Below, in pieces: positions 41,469 to 50,216 of a DNA stretch of 64,000 nucleotides. The number at the start of each line of letters is the position of its first letter. Positions within the stretch are counted from its first letter, which is position 1. The stretch is from Larkinella insperata (GTDB lineage Bacteria > Bacteroidota > Bacteroidia > Cytophagales > Spirosomataceae). The notes beneath the pieces were generated by a model. The model ran no database searches and had not been told where the DNA came from. It saw only the letters and a list, made by a program, of their open reading frames with translations. Position numbers and translations under genes: made by a program. The stretch spans positions 1,981,001-2,045,000 of the forward strand of contig NZ_CP110973.1 of the NCBI RefSeq assembly GCF_026248825.1. Reading direction: 5' to 3'.

Positions 41469-43880
41469 TTAGAACCGCATCCTCACGCCCGCCAGAAAAT
41501 TCCGTCCGGCCTGTGGGTAGTAAAAGTTTTCGGTGACGGCTCGCCCTTCTGAAATGTAGCTGAAGGTATACCCGTTCGACTCATACAACTCTCCCAGAAC
41601 ATTGTTCAGCAGCAGCGAAAACGCGATTTCGTTCATGCCTTTGGGCTTCAGCGTGTAAATAAACCGCAGGTCGTTGACGAAATACGCGTCCAGTTTGCGG
41701 TTTTCGTTTGAGGTATTGTCCAGGTACTGCTTCCCCACATATTTCGACAGCAAGCCGATTTCAAGCCCTTTGACGGGCGTGTAAAGCAACTGTGAACCAA
41801 CAATAGTATTGGGCGCAAAAGCGATATCCGTGTTTATATACCGGTTAATCTGCTGTTCGCCCGTGTCGTAGTTATCGAGAAACTCGGTAAACGATTTCAC
41901 TTTGTTTTTGCTGAAGGTGGCATTGACGTTCCAGCGGAGCTGTTTGGTCAGCAATGCCCCCGCTTCCAGTTCAATACCGGCCCGGTAGCTTCTGGGCACG
42001 TTAACGCGGTTCTGCGCGCCCACATCGTTGATTTGTCCCGTTAGAATAAGCTCGTTTCTGTACTTCATGAAGTACAGGTTCGCCGAAAAAGCCAGCCGCT
42101 GGGTCTGCATTTTATAGCCCGCTTCCCAATCATTCAGCCGCTCGGCGTTGGGGCGGCTGGCGGGTGTCGACTGCGTGTAATCGTTGCGGTTGGGTTCGCG
42201 GTGGCCGACGCCGAAGGAAGCATACAAACTGCTGTGATCGTCCAGAGCGTAGGTAATTCCGGCTTTGGGGTTGAAAAAGTTTAGACTAGCCTCCTGCTGC
42301 ACATTCCGAAGCAGGTTGTCGAATCCTAAAAAGGAGTATTCGACCGTTCGGATCTGCAAATCAACGTAAGCGTTGAATTTTGAACTGAACTGGTAATACG
42401 CTTTTCCGTACAGATTAAAATCGGTTTTGGTCGCGTCGTTGTCGTAATACCGATGCCGGATGTTGCCCGTGCTGGCAAACCGTGCCCAGATGATTTCGCC
42501 GTAGTGCTTGCCGGTGTACTGGTTCCAGCCCCCGCCGATGTTGGCCGTCAACTTGCCAAAACTGTTGTAATCCAGCGAGAAAACGGCCCCGTAGAAGTCA
42601 TTATCCAGCCAGCGACGGCGGATCAGATCCGTCTGGGTAATTGCTGAATCACGGATCACAACCGGCGGTAAACCGTAATCCGCTAAGTCTTCGCCCTCCC
42701 GGAATTGCTCGTAGTAGCCGCGCCCCTGGGTGTAATGCAACGACGCATTCAGGCGCCAGTTGCGATTTAATTCGTGGGAACTGATCAGTTGGTAGTGGTC
42801 CTGCTGATAGTTATCAACCTCGTTGTCGTAGGTGTAGGCGTTGTAGGTCCGGTTGGTTTTCAGCAGATTTTCCGGTACACCGTCCCAGGCCTGATAGGTT
42901 CTTTCCGTTCCCGAAAAGACGTTCAGGCGCACAAAGCTTTTTTTACCGTACCAGCCGCCCGAGACGTAAAACGATTTCAAATCCGACGACGCCCGGTCAA
43001 TGTACCCGTCGGAGATGATCCGGGAAAGCCGGGCATCAACTACAAAATGGTTACTCAACAAACCAGAACCAGCTTTAACCGTGGTTTTTAGTGTATTGAA
43101 CGAACCGCCGGAAATGTCGGCTTCCCCGTACGGGTTTTTCTCGAAGCTGTTGGTTTGTACGTTGACGGAGGCCCCGAAAGCGCCCGCGCCGTTGGTCGAC
43201 GTGCCGACGCCCCGCTGAATCTGAATGCTGCTCACCGACGAAGCAATATCGGGCATATTGACCCAGAACGTGCCCTGCGACTCGGCGTCGTTGTACGGAA
43301 TACCGTTGACCGTAACGTTAATCCGCGTGGCATCCGACCCCCGAATCCGAAAACCCGTATAGCCCACCCCCGCACCCGCGTCGGAAGTTGTTACCAGCGA
43401 AGGCGTAAAGTTGAGCAGGAGCGGAATATCCTGCCCCAGATTCTGCTTGGTGAGTTCTCTGGCCGACACGTCGGTGTAGGCAATCGCCGACTTTTGATTG
43501 GCCCGCGTAGCACTTACCACCACCTCATCGACTACAACAACGGTTTTCGTGAGCGTCAGCGTAATCCGGGCATCTTGATTGAGGTCGACGGTCTGCGTGA
43601 TCGGCTCATACCCGAGCAGGGAAGCCCGCAGTTGTACGGACCCTGCCTTCAGGTTGGTCAGGCGGAAAGCACCGTCGGCATCGGCAAAAGTGCCTTTGTA
43701 CGTGCCTTCGATGGAAATGGCGGCACCGGGTAAAACCCCACCGTCGGCATCGTTGATAGTACCGGAAATGGAGAATTGTGCCCAGACGGGGAAATGAATC
43801 AGGAAAAAAAGGGCCGTCAGAGCACTTAAACAGGCGAAATAATGCGTACGGGGCTTCCGTCCGATCGTAAAATTTTTCAT
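41469..43880 (-). CDS. TonB-dependent receptor under TPP riboswitch control, probable thiamin transporter
   Basis: This 803-residue outer-membrane receptor has a signal peptide (about 1-35), a CarboxypepD_reg domain (about 37-120, ISGTINDADGGVLPGAAISI), a TonB plug (about 130-240, with GYTGFRIRGSDATRINVTVN) and a 22-strand barrel ending in the aromatic GVRMRF. A TPP riboswitch lies upstream on the same strand. Riboswitch-controlled TonB receptors have been predicted to import thiamin across the outer membrane in Bacteroidota, and I infer that role here. The start is the ATG at 43,878-43,880. No thiamin-synthesis or inner-membrane transporter gene is adjacent, so it is a single-gene regulon member. 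Confidence 0.87.
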   Translation of the reverse strand: MKNFTIGRKPRTHYFACLSALTALFFLIHFPVWAQFSISGTINDADGGVLPGAAISIEGTYKGTFADADGAFRLTNLKAGSVQLRASLLGYEPITQTVDLNQDARITLTLTKTVVVVDEVVVSATRANQKSAIAYTDVSARELTKQNLGQDIPLLLNFTPSLVTTSDAGAGVGYTGFRIRGSDATRINVTVNGIPYNDAESQGTFWVNMPDIASSVSSIQIQRGVGTSTNGAGAFGASVNVQTNSFEKNPYGEADISGGSFNTLKTTVKAGSGLLSNHFVVDARLSRIISDGYIDRASSDLKSFYVSGGWYGKKSFVRLNVFSGTERTYQAWDGVPENLLKTNRTYNAYTYDNEVDNYQQDHYQLISSHELNRNWRLNASLHYTQGRGYYEQFREGEDLADYGLPPVVIRDSAITQTDLIRRRWLDNDFYGAVFSLDYNSFGKLTANIGGGWNQYTGKHYGEIIWARFASTGNIRHRYYDNDATKTDFNLYGKAYYQFSSKFNAYVDLQIRTVEYSFLGFDNLLRNVQQEASLNFFNPKAGITYALDDHSSLYASFGVGHREPNRNDYTQSTPASRPNAERLNDWEAGYKMQTQRLAFSANLYFMKYRNELILTGQINDVGAQNRVNVPRSYRAGIELEAGALLTKQLRWNVNATFSKNKVKSFTEFLDNYDTGEQQINRYINTDIAFAPNTIVGSQLLYTPVKGLEIGLLSKYVGKQYLDNTSNENRKLDAYFVNDLRFIYTLKPKGMNEIAFSLLLNNVLGELYESNGYTFSYISEGRAVTENFYYPQAGRNFLAGVRMRF

Positions 43881-43982
43881 GTGTACGCAATGGTCACGAC
43901 AGGCAAGGGGCCAACCCATCAATCTGGTCTATAGTCGTGTAAAAACTGACGGCTTGGAAGCTTTCCGCTTCGGTCCGCTCGT

Positions 43983-44060
43983 ACATTCCCTTCGCCGGCA
44001 TTACCCGGTGCAGGTTCAATGGGTATAATCTCAGCCCGTTGTATTAAGGCACCCCTTGTG
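43983..44060 (-). ncRNA. TPP riboswitch (THI element)
   Basis: Read on the minus strand the region holds the conserved blocks of the thiamin-pyrophosphate aptamer in order: ACAAGGGGTGCC, GGGCTGAGATTATACCC, TTGAACCTG, CCGGGTAATGCCGG and CGAAGGGA. All core positions that bind the pyrimidine and pyrophosphate appear present. A TACCTTTG at 44075-44082 is a good -7 element that would start the RNA just before the aptamer. It lies about 100 bases upstream of the TonB receptor start. A small hairpin (43957-43971) follows, but I see no clear terminator, so control may be at translation. Confidence 0.93.
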
Positions 44061-44150
44061 TAAGATTAGCAAGGCAAAGGTACGGTTAAGTACTCACAAA
44101 TAAGCATGGTAGAGAAATATTGAATGCCAATGAACTTTACAGTAAATTTA

Positions 44151-44164
44151 AATGTATATACATT
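44151..44164. promoter_or_regulatory. Perfect 14-base palindrome upstream of mhqO-like gene
   Basis: AATGTATATACATT is a perfect palindrome about 54 bases before the ring-cleaving dioxygenase start. A looser half-like TGATACATT follows at 44171-44179. The size fits a dimeric MarR, TetR or ArsR repressor. It is also in the shared gap with the divergent thiamin-receptor riboswitch. Confidence 0.55.
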
Positions 44165-44217
44165 AAATGTTGATACATTATAAATTCAATCCGTATAACG
44201 CTCAAACTCACAGGAAC

Positions 44218-45159
44218 ATGGAAACGCTCGTCAATGGATTACACCACGTAACGGCTTTGGCCGGAGATGCTCAAGCCAATGTTGACTTTTACACCCATAT
44301 TTTGGGGCTGCGGCTGGTCAAAAAAACCATCAATTTTGATGCACCGGACGTTTACCACTTGTACTACGGTGACGAAACCGGTTCACCGGGCAGTATCCTG
44401 ACGTTCTTTCCGTACGGGAAAGGCATTCCGCGGGGCCGGAAGGGGGGAGGACAACTCACATACACGGCTTTTTCGGTTCCGGCGGCATCCCTGAACTTCT
44501 GGACCAACCGCCTGCAGGAATTTAATATTCCCTTCTCGGGACCTTACCAGCGGTTCAACGAAACCTACCTGCGTTTTGAGGATTTCGACGGGATGGGCAT
44601 TGAACTGGTGGCGCACGACAACGATCAACGTCCCGGCTGGTCGAACGGGTTTATTCCGGTTGAACACGCTGTCAAAGGCTTCCACACGGTTACGCTGAAC
44701 GAAGTTCGGGTGGAGGATACGGTAAAATTATTAACCGAATCCCTCGGTCATACGTTGGTATCAGAAGAAGCCGGGCTTTTCCGGTTCCAGGCTGGCGAAG
44801 GAGGTTCCGGAAATTATGTGGATGTCCGGCACCCGGTGAATGATGCCCGGGCGCACCAGGGGGCCGGTTCGGTTCACCACGTTGCGTTTTCGACGGATTC
44901 CGACGAATCGCAGATCGTTCTGCAACACCAGTTGCTGGAAGCCGGGTATCACGTTACGCCCGTTCAGGACCGGAATTATTTCCGCAGCATTTACTTCCGC
45001 GAGCCGGGCGGTATTTTGTTTGAAGTCGCCACCAACCCTCCGGGATTTGCGGTGGACGAGTCCGTTGCCGAATTGGGGAAAACGCTTAAATTGCCGGAGT
45101 GGTACGAACCCCGGCGCGCTAAAATCGAAGCGGTATTGCCAAAAATTGAAGTGAAATAA
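44218..45159 (+). CDS. Ring-cleaving dioxygenase, MhqO-like (VOC family)
   Basis: This 313-residue protein has two vicinal-oxygen-chelate halves, as in extradiol dioxygenases of the MhqO/PcpA group that act on hydroquinones and protect against quinones. The first half has GLHHVTALAGDAQANVDFY and RFEDFDGMGIELV; the second has KGFHTVTLNEV, SVHHVAFSTDSDES and GGILFEVATNPPG. The conserved His and Glu ligands for iron are thus present. Length is typical. I start at the ATG at 44,218, which gives METLVNGLHHVT; the extra upstream residues are not family-like. The next gene is an MhqD-like hydrolase, the same pairing of protein types as in the Bacillus mhq regulon. A 14-base palindrome upstream is a candidate operator. 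Confidence 0.85.
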   Translation: METLVNGLHHVTALAGDAQANVDFYTHILGLRLVKKTINFDAPDVYHLYYGDETGSPGSILTFFPYGKGIPRGRKGGGQLTYTAFSVPAASLNFWTNRLQEFNIPFSGPYQRFNETYLRFEDFDGMGIELVAHDNDQRPGWSNGFIPVEHAVKGFHTVTLNEVRVEDTVKLLTESLGHTLVSEEAGLFRFQAGEGGSGNYVDVRHPVNDARAHQGAGSVHHVAFSTDSDESQIVLQHQLLEAGYHVTPVQDRNYFRSIYFREPGGILFEVATNPPGFAVDESVAELGKTLKLPEWYEPRRAKIEAVLPKIEVK

Positions 45160-45168
45160 ATCGCACAA

Positions 45169-45221
45169 GGCGGAGGGCAAGGAGGCATGGAGTTGTTTTC
45201 CAAGGTCTTTTTCCCTCCGCC
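45169..45221 (+). repeat. Inverted repeat between mhqO- and mhqD-like genes
   Basis: GGCGGAGGG (45169-45177) and CCCTCCGCC (45213-45221) are perfect 9-base arms separated by 35 bases. They could form a hairpin that stabilises the mRNA end of the first gene or tunes expression of the second. Confidence 0.45.
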
Positions 45222-45237
45222 CGCAGCCCAGACAGCC

Positions 45238-45903
45238 ATGATACACGATCCGAACAATTTTATTACAGCCGGGAAACCGCTGGAAGCTGCCGCAAAAGTT
45301 ATGGTGATGGTGCACGGCCGGGGGGCCTCGGCACGCGACATCCTGTCGTTGTCAGATTACATCGATGATGAGGAGTTTGCGTTTGTCGCCCCGCAGGCCA
45401 GCCAGAATTCGTGGTATCCGAATTCGTTTCTGAGTCCACTCGAGCAAAACGAACCGCACCTATCCTCGGCTTTGCAGGTGCTCACCAGCATTCGGGCCCG
45501 GCTTCAGTCCGATTACAATTTCAAACCTCCGCAGATTTTCTGGCTCGGCTTTTCGCAGGGTGCCTGTCTGGCGCTGGAGTACGTAGCCCGCAACGCCATG
45601 ACTTACGGGGGCGTTTTTGGCTTGAGCGGTGGTTTGATCGGCCCGCCCGGTACACCCCGGCTTTACGAAGGCGAACTGGAGGAAACCCCGATCTTTCTGG
45701 GCTGTAGCGACATTGACCCGCATATTCCGAAGGAACGCGTTATTGAATCGGAAGGCGTATTCCGGGCAATGGGCGCGGAGGTAAAAATGAAATTATATCC
45801 AAATTTTCCGCATTCGGTCAACGAAGATGAGCTAAAGATTGTTAATCAGTTGATTGGGGGCTCGCCCAGCTCGGGTGCACCCATTCGCGAGTTGTACACC
45901 TAA
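45238..45903 (+). CDS. Carboxylesterase/phospholipase-like hydrolase, MhqD-like
   Basis: This 221-residue alpha/beta hydrolase of the esterase/phospholipase group has the catalytic Ser in WLGFSQGACLAL, the Asp in CSDIDPHIP and the His in NFPHSVNEDE. The oxyanion loop is MVMVHGRGASARDIL. Its closest match by layout is MhqD of Bacillus, which pairs with ring-cleaving dioxygenases of the quinone-resistance regulon. I start at the ATG at 45,238 (MIHDPNNFITAG), because the upstream frame runs through the inverted repeat. It follows the MhqO-like gene by 78 bases, probably in one operon. Confidence 0.82.
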   Translation: MIHDPNNFITAGKPLEAAAKVMVMVHGRGASARDILSLSDYIDDEEFAFVAPQASQNSWYPNSFLSPLEQNEPHLSSALQVLTSIRARLQSDYNFKPPQIFWLGFSQGACLALEYVARNAMTYGGVFGLSGGLIGPPGTPRLYEGELEETPIFLGCSDIDPHIPKERVIESEGVFRAMGAEVKMKLYPNFPHSVNEDELKIVNQLIGGSPSSGAPIRELYT

Positions 45904-45916
45904 CGCTACCACGCCT

Positions 45917-46213
45917 ATGAGCCAGTTTATGGTAGAATTCGATCTCCCGGCCGAAATAACCGAGGAATTTACAGTACGCATACCACTCCAGCGGTTGAAG
46001 GTGAACGAGTTGATGGAAAACGGAAAACTGATCACCTACGCCTTGTCACTCGACCGCCAGAAACTGTGGTGTGTGGTGAAAGCGCAGACTGAGTTTGAGG
46101 TGATGGAAATCGTATCCGAATTTCCACTCATCAATTTCATGGATCCAACCATTACGGAGCTGATGTTCAATAATATCGTTTCATTAAGAATGCCCCTGTT
46201 TTCGTTGAATTGA
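45917..46213 (+). CDS. Muconolactone-isomerase-like small protein
   Basis: This 98-residue protein resembles the small ferredoxin-like dimeric muconolactone isomerases: MSQFMVEFDLPAEITEEF at the start, a middle helix, LWCVVKAQTEFEVMEIVSEF, then PLINFMDPTITEL. The pattern of a short strand, long helix and a conserved PL..F.D motif is shared. I infer the fold, not the activity; true muconolactone isomerases belong to catechol degradation, which is not otherwise encoded here. It starts 13 bases after the MhqD-like gene, so it probably belongs to the same aromatic-stress operon. Start chosen at the ATG at 45,917. Confidence 0.55.
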   Translation: MSQFMVEFDLPAEITEEFTVRIPLQRLKVNELMENGKLITYALSLDRQKLWCVVKAQTEFEVMEIVSEFPLINFMDPTITELMFNNIVSLRMPLFSLN

Positions 46214-46214
46214 C

Positions 46215-46222
46215 TACTTTTG
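46215..46222 (+). promoter_or_regulatory. -7 element before the barstar gene
   Basis: TACTTTTG matches TAnnTTTG and lies 23 bases before the barstar ATG, just past the stop of the muconolactone-isomerase-like gene. No TTG is found at the ideal distance. Confidence 0.35.
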
Positions 46223-46245
46223 CCCGGTTATTTTTTCACTTAATC

Positions 46246-46680
46246 ATGGCAAATTTTAGATTCGTTCAATCGGACGCGGCACTGAAAGAATACGCTGATT
46301 TTAAAGTGGCCCGGATCGATGGGCAAAAAGCGCAAACGCTGCGGCAGTTCTTCGATCAAATTTCCCGCGAACTTCGGTTTCCCGATTACTTTGAGTTCGA
46401 TCTGGAGTCACTCGATGAAGCCTTAAACGATCTGGAATGGCTTCCAGCCGATAAAATTGCACTGTACATTATGCACACCGATGCCTTTTTATCCCAGGAA
46501 AAAAGCGAAGCCCGGAAAGGCGAACTGCTGAATATTCTGGACGTTGCAGCCGAAGACTGGAAATGGGTGGATGAGGAAGAAGGTATTGCACCGCGGGAAT
46601 TAGTCATTTTATTTCAACCCAGCAACTCGTTAACAACTCTTCTCAATAAAGAGGGATTTGTTTACGACGACGTCGCTTAG
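46246..46680 (+). CDS. Barstar-family protein
   Basis: This 144-residue protein matches the barstar (barnase-inhibitor) family. The inhibitor core is FRFPDYF-like: SRELRFPDYFEFDLESLDEA, followed by LNDLEWLPADKIALYIMHTD. The acidic second helix (FDLESLDEALNDLEWL) is the part that blocks the RNase active site in the known complex. No barnase-type RNase is adjacent, so it is an orphan: immunity to an RNase encoded elsewhere, or a different role. The start is the ATG at 46,246 (MANFRFVQSD). It has its own -7 element. Confidence 0.75.
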   Translation: MANFRFVQSDAALKEYADFKVARIDGQKAQTLRQFFDQISRELRFPDYFEFDLESLDEALNDLEWLPADKIALYIMHTDAFLSQEKSEARKGELLNILDVAAEDWKWVDEEEGIAPRELVILFQPSNSLTTLLNKEGFVYDDVA

Positions 46681-46773
46681 TTTTTGCAACAAAAGCCGTC
46701 AACGTACGGTTAAGCTGTTGCTTTTTGCCGCATGGAAATTAGCTCCGTGCGGCTTTTGGTATTTACTATTTTT

Positions 46774-49700
46774 ATGAAGGTAGCCGATTTAATTACGCTT
46801 TATACCGAAGATAGCTTCATCAAAATCATTGGTGAACAATTTCGCCAGCCCTACACCGCAGATCCCGCTCGCATTCAGCTGAAAGGCATTGTTGGCAGTC
46901 TGGATGCCGTACTGGCTGCGTCTGTTTACCGCATGCATCCTTCCACGTTTTTGTTTGTTCTGAGCGACCGGGAGGAAGCTTCTTATTTTTTCAACGATTT
47001 ACAGAATTTATTGGGGGAAGAAGTCCTGTTTTTCCCCATGTCTTATAAAAAGCCGTATCAGTACGAGGAGGTTGAAAATGCCAATGTGCTAATGCGGGCG
47101 GAAGTACTGAACAAGTTAAACTCCGACGCCAAACCCAACGTCATCGTGGTGACGTATCCGGAAGCGTTATCGGAGAAAGTAATCAATAAACGGTCGTTGC
47201 GGGCCAATACGCTGTCCGTCAAAGTTGGCGATAAAATCGACGCTAATTTCGTCAACGAACTGCTCAACAGCTACGATTTTGAAAAGACCGATTTCGTGTA
47301 TGAAGCCGGGCAGTTTTCAATTCGGGGGGGAATTATTGATGTTTTTTCGTTTGCCAGCGAGTTTCCGTATCGCATTGAGCTATTCGGTGACGAAATCGAG
47401 AGCATTCGGTTGTTCAATCCCGAAAGCCAGCTTTCCACCGATCCGGTTGATCAGATTAGTATCATCCCGAACATCGAAAATAAGCTCATTCACGAGACGC
47501 GGGAGCCGTTTCTGGAGTTTTTCTCAAATACCGCAACGCTTTGGTTTAAAGACGTGGAGCTGACGCTTGAAATCATCGAGAAGAACTTTGAGAAAGCCGA
47601 ACAAAGTCTGGCCAGCCTGGTCGGCGGCAAAGGCGGTATTCAGATCGTCTCGGACCCCAATGTGCTGTTTGAAACCCGCCGGGGCCTGCTGAATCAGATT
47701 AAAACCTTCCGGACGGTTGAGTTTGGCCGACGGTTTTACTTTAAATCCGAGAACCGGCTTACGTATTCCTCGAAGGTTCAACCGTCGTTCAACAAAGATT
47801 TCAAGCGCCTGGTCGATAACTTATCGGAGAATCAGTCGAAAGGATATACTAATATCATTGCGGCCGAATCCTACAAACAGCAGGAGCGGCTCAAAACCAT
47901 CTTCGATGAGCTGGATCCATTCCTCAAATTTCAGCCGCTGAATATTTCGCTGAAGGAAGGATTCATCGACGAACAGACGAAAGTGGTCTGTTACACCGAT
48001 CACCAGATTTTTGACCGCTACTACAAATACCGTGTGCGGGATAAGTTTTCGAAATCGAAGGCCCTGACGCTGCGCGAGTTGAAAACACTGCAACCCGGCG
48101 ATTTTGTGACCCACGTTGATCACGGAATCGGGCGGTTTGCGGGGCTGGAAAAAGTGGACGTGGGCGGCCGCGAACAGGAGGCCATTCGGTTGATCTACCG
48201 CGACAACGATATTCTGCTGGTCAGCATTCATAGCTTGCACAAGATTGCCAAATACACCGGCAAAGAAGGCACCCCGCCGGTGATGAGCAAACTCGGATCG
48301 CAGGAGTGGGACCTGAAAAAATCAAGGGTCAAGAAGCAGGTCAAGGACATTGCCAAAGAGTTGATTTCACTCTACGCCAAGCGCCGACAAGCCCCGGGAT
48401 TTGCGTTTTCGCAGGACAGCTTTCTGCAGGCCGAACTCGAATCTTCGTTTATCTACGAGGATACGCCCGATCAGGCCAAGGCAACGGCCGACGTGAAAGC
48501 CGACATGGAACAGTCGCACCCGATGGACCGGCTGGTTTGCGGAGACGTTGGTTTTGGAAAAACGGAAGTGGCCGTTCGGGCGGCTTTCAAAGCCGTTACC
48601 GACAACAAGCAGGTAGCGGTTCTGGTCCCAACCACCATTCTGGCCATGCAGCATTACAACACGTTCCGGGAGCGGCTGGCCGATTTTCCGGTTAAAATAG
48701 AATACATCAACCGATTCCGGACAACGGCGCAGATTAAGGAAACCCTGAAACGGGTGGCTTCGGGCGAGACGGGTATCCTGATCGGTACGCACCGGATTGT
48801 TAATAAAGACATCAAGTTCAAGGACTTAGGCTTGCTTATCATTGACGAAGAGCAAAAATTTGGTGTTAAGACGAAGGATCGGCTTAAGGAAATGCGGGTG
48901 GATGTGGATGTACTGACGCTTACGGCCACGCCTATTCCACGAACGTTGCATTTCTCGTTGATGGGTGCCCGTGATCTGTCGGTGATTGCAACACCCCCGC
49001 CGAACCGACAACCCGTTACAACGGAAGTGCATACGTTCAGCGAAACCGTTGTCCGTGATGCTGTTAGCTACGAAGTCCGGCGGGGCGGACAGGTGTTTTT
49101 TGTGCACAACCGCGTCAGTGACATTGAGTCAATTGCCAATTTGATCATGCGGCTGGTTCCCGACGCCCGGGTGTCGGTCGCACACGGTCAGATGGAAGGC
49201 GAACGGCTGGAACGGGTCATGACCAAATTCATCGAAGGAGAATCGGACGTGCTGGTTTCTACCAACATTATTGAGTCGGGTCTGGACATTCCGAACGCCA
49301 ACACGATCATCATTAATCAAGCCCATATGTTTGGTCTGTCGGACCTGCACCAGATGCGCGGTCGGGTAGGGCGGTCGAACAAGAAAGCGTTTTGTTACCT
49401 GATGACTCCGCCGGTTTCGGTGATTACCTCCGACGCCCGCAAGCGTCTACAAACCCTCGAGGACTTCTCGGAGCTGGGCGAAGGCTTCAAAATTGCCATG
49501 CGTGACCTCGACATCCGGGGAGCGGGGAACCTGCTGGGCGCCGAGCAAAGCGGTTTTGTGAACGATCTTGGTTTTGAGATGTACCACAAGATTCTGGATG
49601 AAGCCGTTCAGGAATTGAAAGAAACCGAGTTTAAAAACCTCTTCATGCCGAATGAGGACAGCATGAAAACACTGCTACCGGACACGCTGATCGAAACGGA

Positions 49701-50127
49701 TTTGCAGGTTTTGATTCCGGAGAGGTACGTCGCTAATATCTCCGAGCGTTTGTCGTTATATAATCAGTTGGATAACATTCAGAATCAGGCGGAATTGGAA
49801 AGCTTCCAGCGTTCGGTGGTTGACCGGTTCGGGCCGATGCCGGAAGAGGTGGTTAATCTTATCAAACTGGTCACAGTTCGCTGGAAAGCAGAACGGTTAC
49901 AGTTCGAAAAATTAACCCTTAAGAATAATATCATGAAGGGTACCTTCGTTTCTTCTGGGAATGACGATTTCTTCAACTCCGGGCAGTTTGGCAAAGTAAT
50001 TGATTATGTCAAGAACAATTCAACAACCTGCTCATTAAAAGACTATAAAGGAAAGCTGATTTTCACGCAACGAGACGTAAGTTCAGTCGATCAGATGAAC
50101 GATGTGCTGAGCCGGATGGTGGAGTGA
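46774..50127 (+). CDS. mfd: Transcription-repair coupling factor
   Basis: This 1,117-residue DNA translocase pushes stalled RNA polymerase off lesions and recruits UvrA. The N-terminal UvrB-like module comes first. The RNA-polymerase-interacting domain is marked by LQPGDFVTHVDHGIGRFAGL (about residue 448). The helicase motor has Walker A CGDVGFGKTEVAVR (K596), motif II IIDEEQKFGV, TATPIPRTLH and the TRG region QMRGRVGRSNKKAFCYL. The C-terminal D7-type domain ends the chain. An ATG at 46,732 is also in frame, but MKVADLITLY at 46,774 is the more usual N-terminus. Confidence 0.95.
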   Translation: MKVADLITLYTEDSFIKIIGEQFRQPYTADPARIQLKGIVGSLDAVLAASVYRMHPSTFLFVLSDREEASYFFNDLQNLLGEEVLFFPMSYKKPYQYEEVENANVLMRAEVLNKLNSDAKPNVIVVTYPEALSEKVINKRSLRANTLSVKVGDKIDANFVNELLNSYDFEKTDFVYEAGQFSIRGGIIDVFSFASEFPYRIELFGDEIESIRLFNPESQLSTDPVDQISIIPNIENKLIHETREPFLEFFSNTATLWFKDVELTLEIIEKNFEKAEQSLASLVGGKGGIQIVSDPNVLFETRRGLLNQIKTFRTVEFGRRFYFKSENRLTYSSKVQPSFNKDFKRLVDNLSENQSKGYTNIIAAESYKQQERLKTIFDELDPFLKFQPLNISLKEGFIDEQTKVVCYTDHQIFDRYYKYRVRDKFSKSKALTLRELKTLQPGDFVTHVDHGIGRFAGLEKVDVGGREQEAIRLIYRDNDILLVSIHSLHKIAKYTGKEGTPPVMSKLGSQEWDLKKSRVKKQVKDIAKELISLYAKRRQAPGFAFSQDSFLQAELESSFIYEDTPDQAKATADVKADMEQSHPMDRLVCGDVGFGKTEVAVRAAFKAVTDNKQVAVLVPTTILAMQHYNTFRERLADFPVKIEYINRFRTTAQIKETLKRVASGETGILIGTHRIVNKDIKFKDLGLLIIDEEQKFGVKTKDRLKEMRVDVDVLTLTATPIPRTLHFSLMGARDLSVIATPPPNRQPVTTEVHTFSETVVRDAVSYEVRRGGQVFFVHNRVSDIESIANLIMRLVPDARVSVAHGQMEGERLERVMTKFIEGESDVLVSTNIIESGLDIPNANTIIINQAHMFGLSDLHQMRGRVGRSNKKAFCYLMTPPVSVITSDARKRLQTLEDFSELGEGFKIAMRDLDIRGAGNLLGAEQSGFVNDLGFEMYHKILDEAVQELKETEFKNLFMPNEDSMKTLLPDTLIETDLQVLIPERYVANISERLSLYNQLDNIQNQAELESFQRSVVDRFGPMPEEVVNLIKLVTVRWKAERLQFEKLTLKNNIMKGTFVSSGNDDFFNSGQFGKVIDYVKNNSTTCSLKDYKGKLIFTQRDVSSVDQMNDVLSRMVE

Positions 50128-50216
50128 TCGCCGGAAATTATGCATTGGCTGTGCGTTACCGTGAAAGTTTGCCTGACATACTGTAATTTTGAACTTTTAT
50201 TAGTTACCAAATCGCA

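Noticed and set aside
43957..43971. A small hairpin after the TPP aptamer as a transcription terminator
   Set aside because: The stem is only five pairs and the T run lies about 20 bases further on, so I do not call it a terminator.
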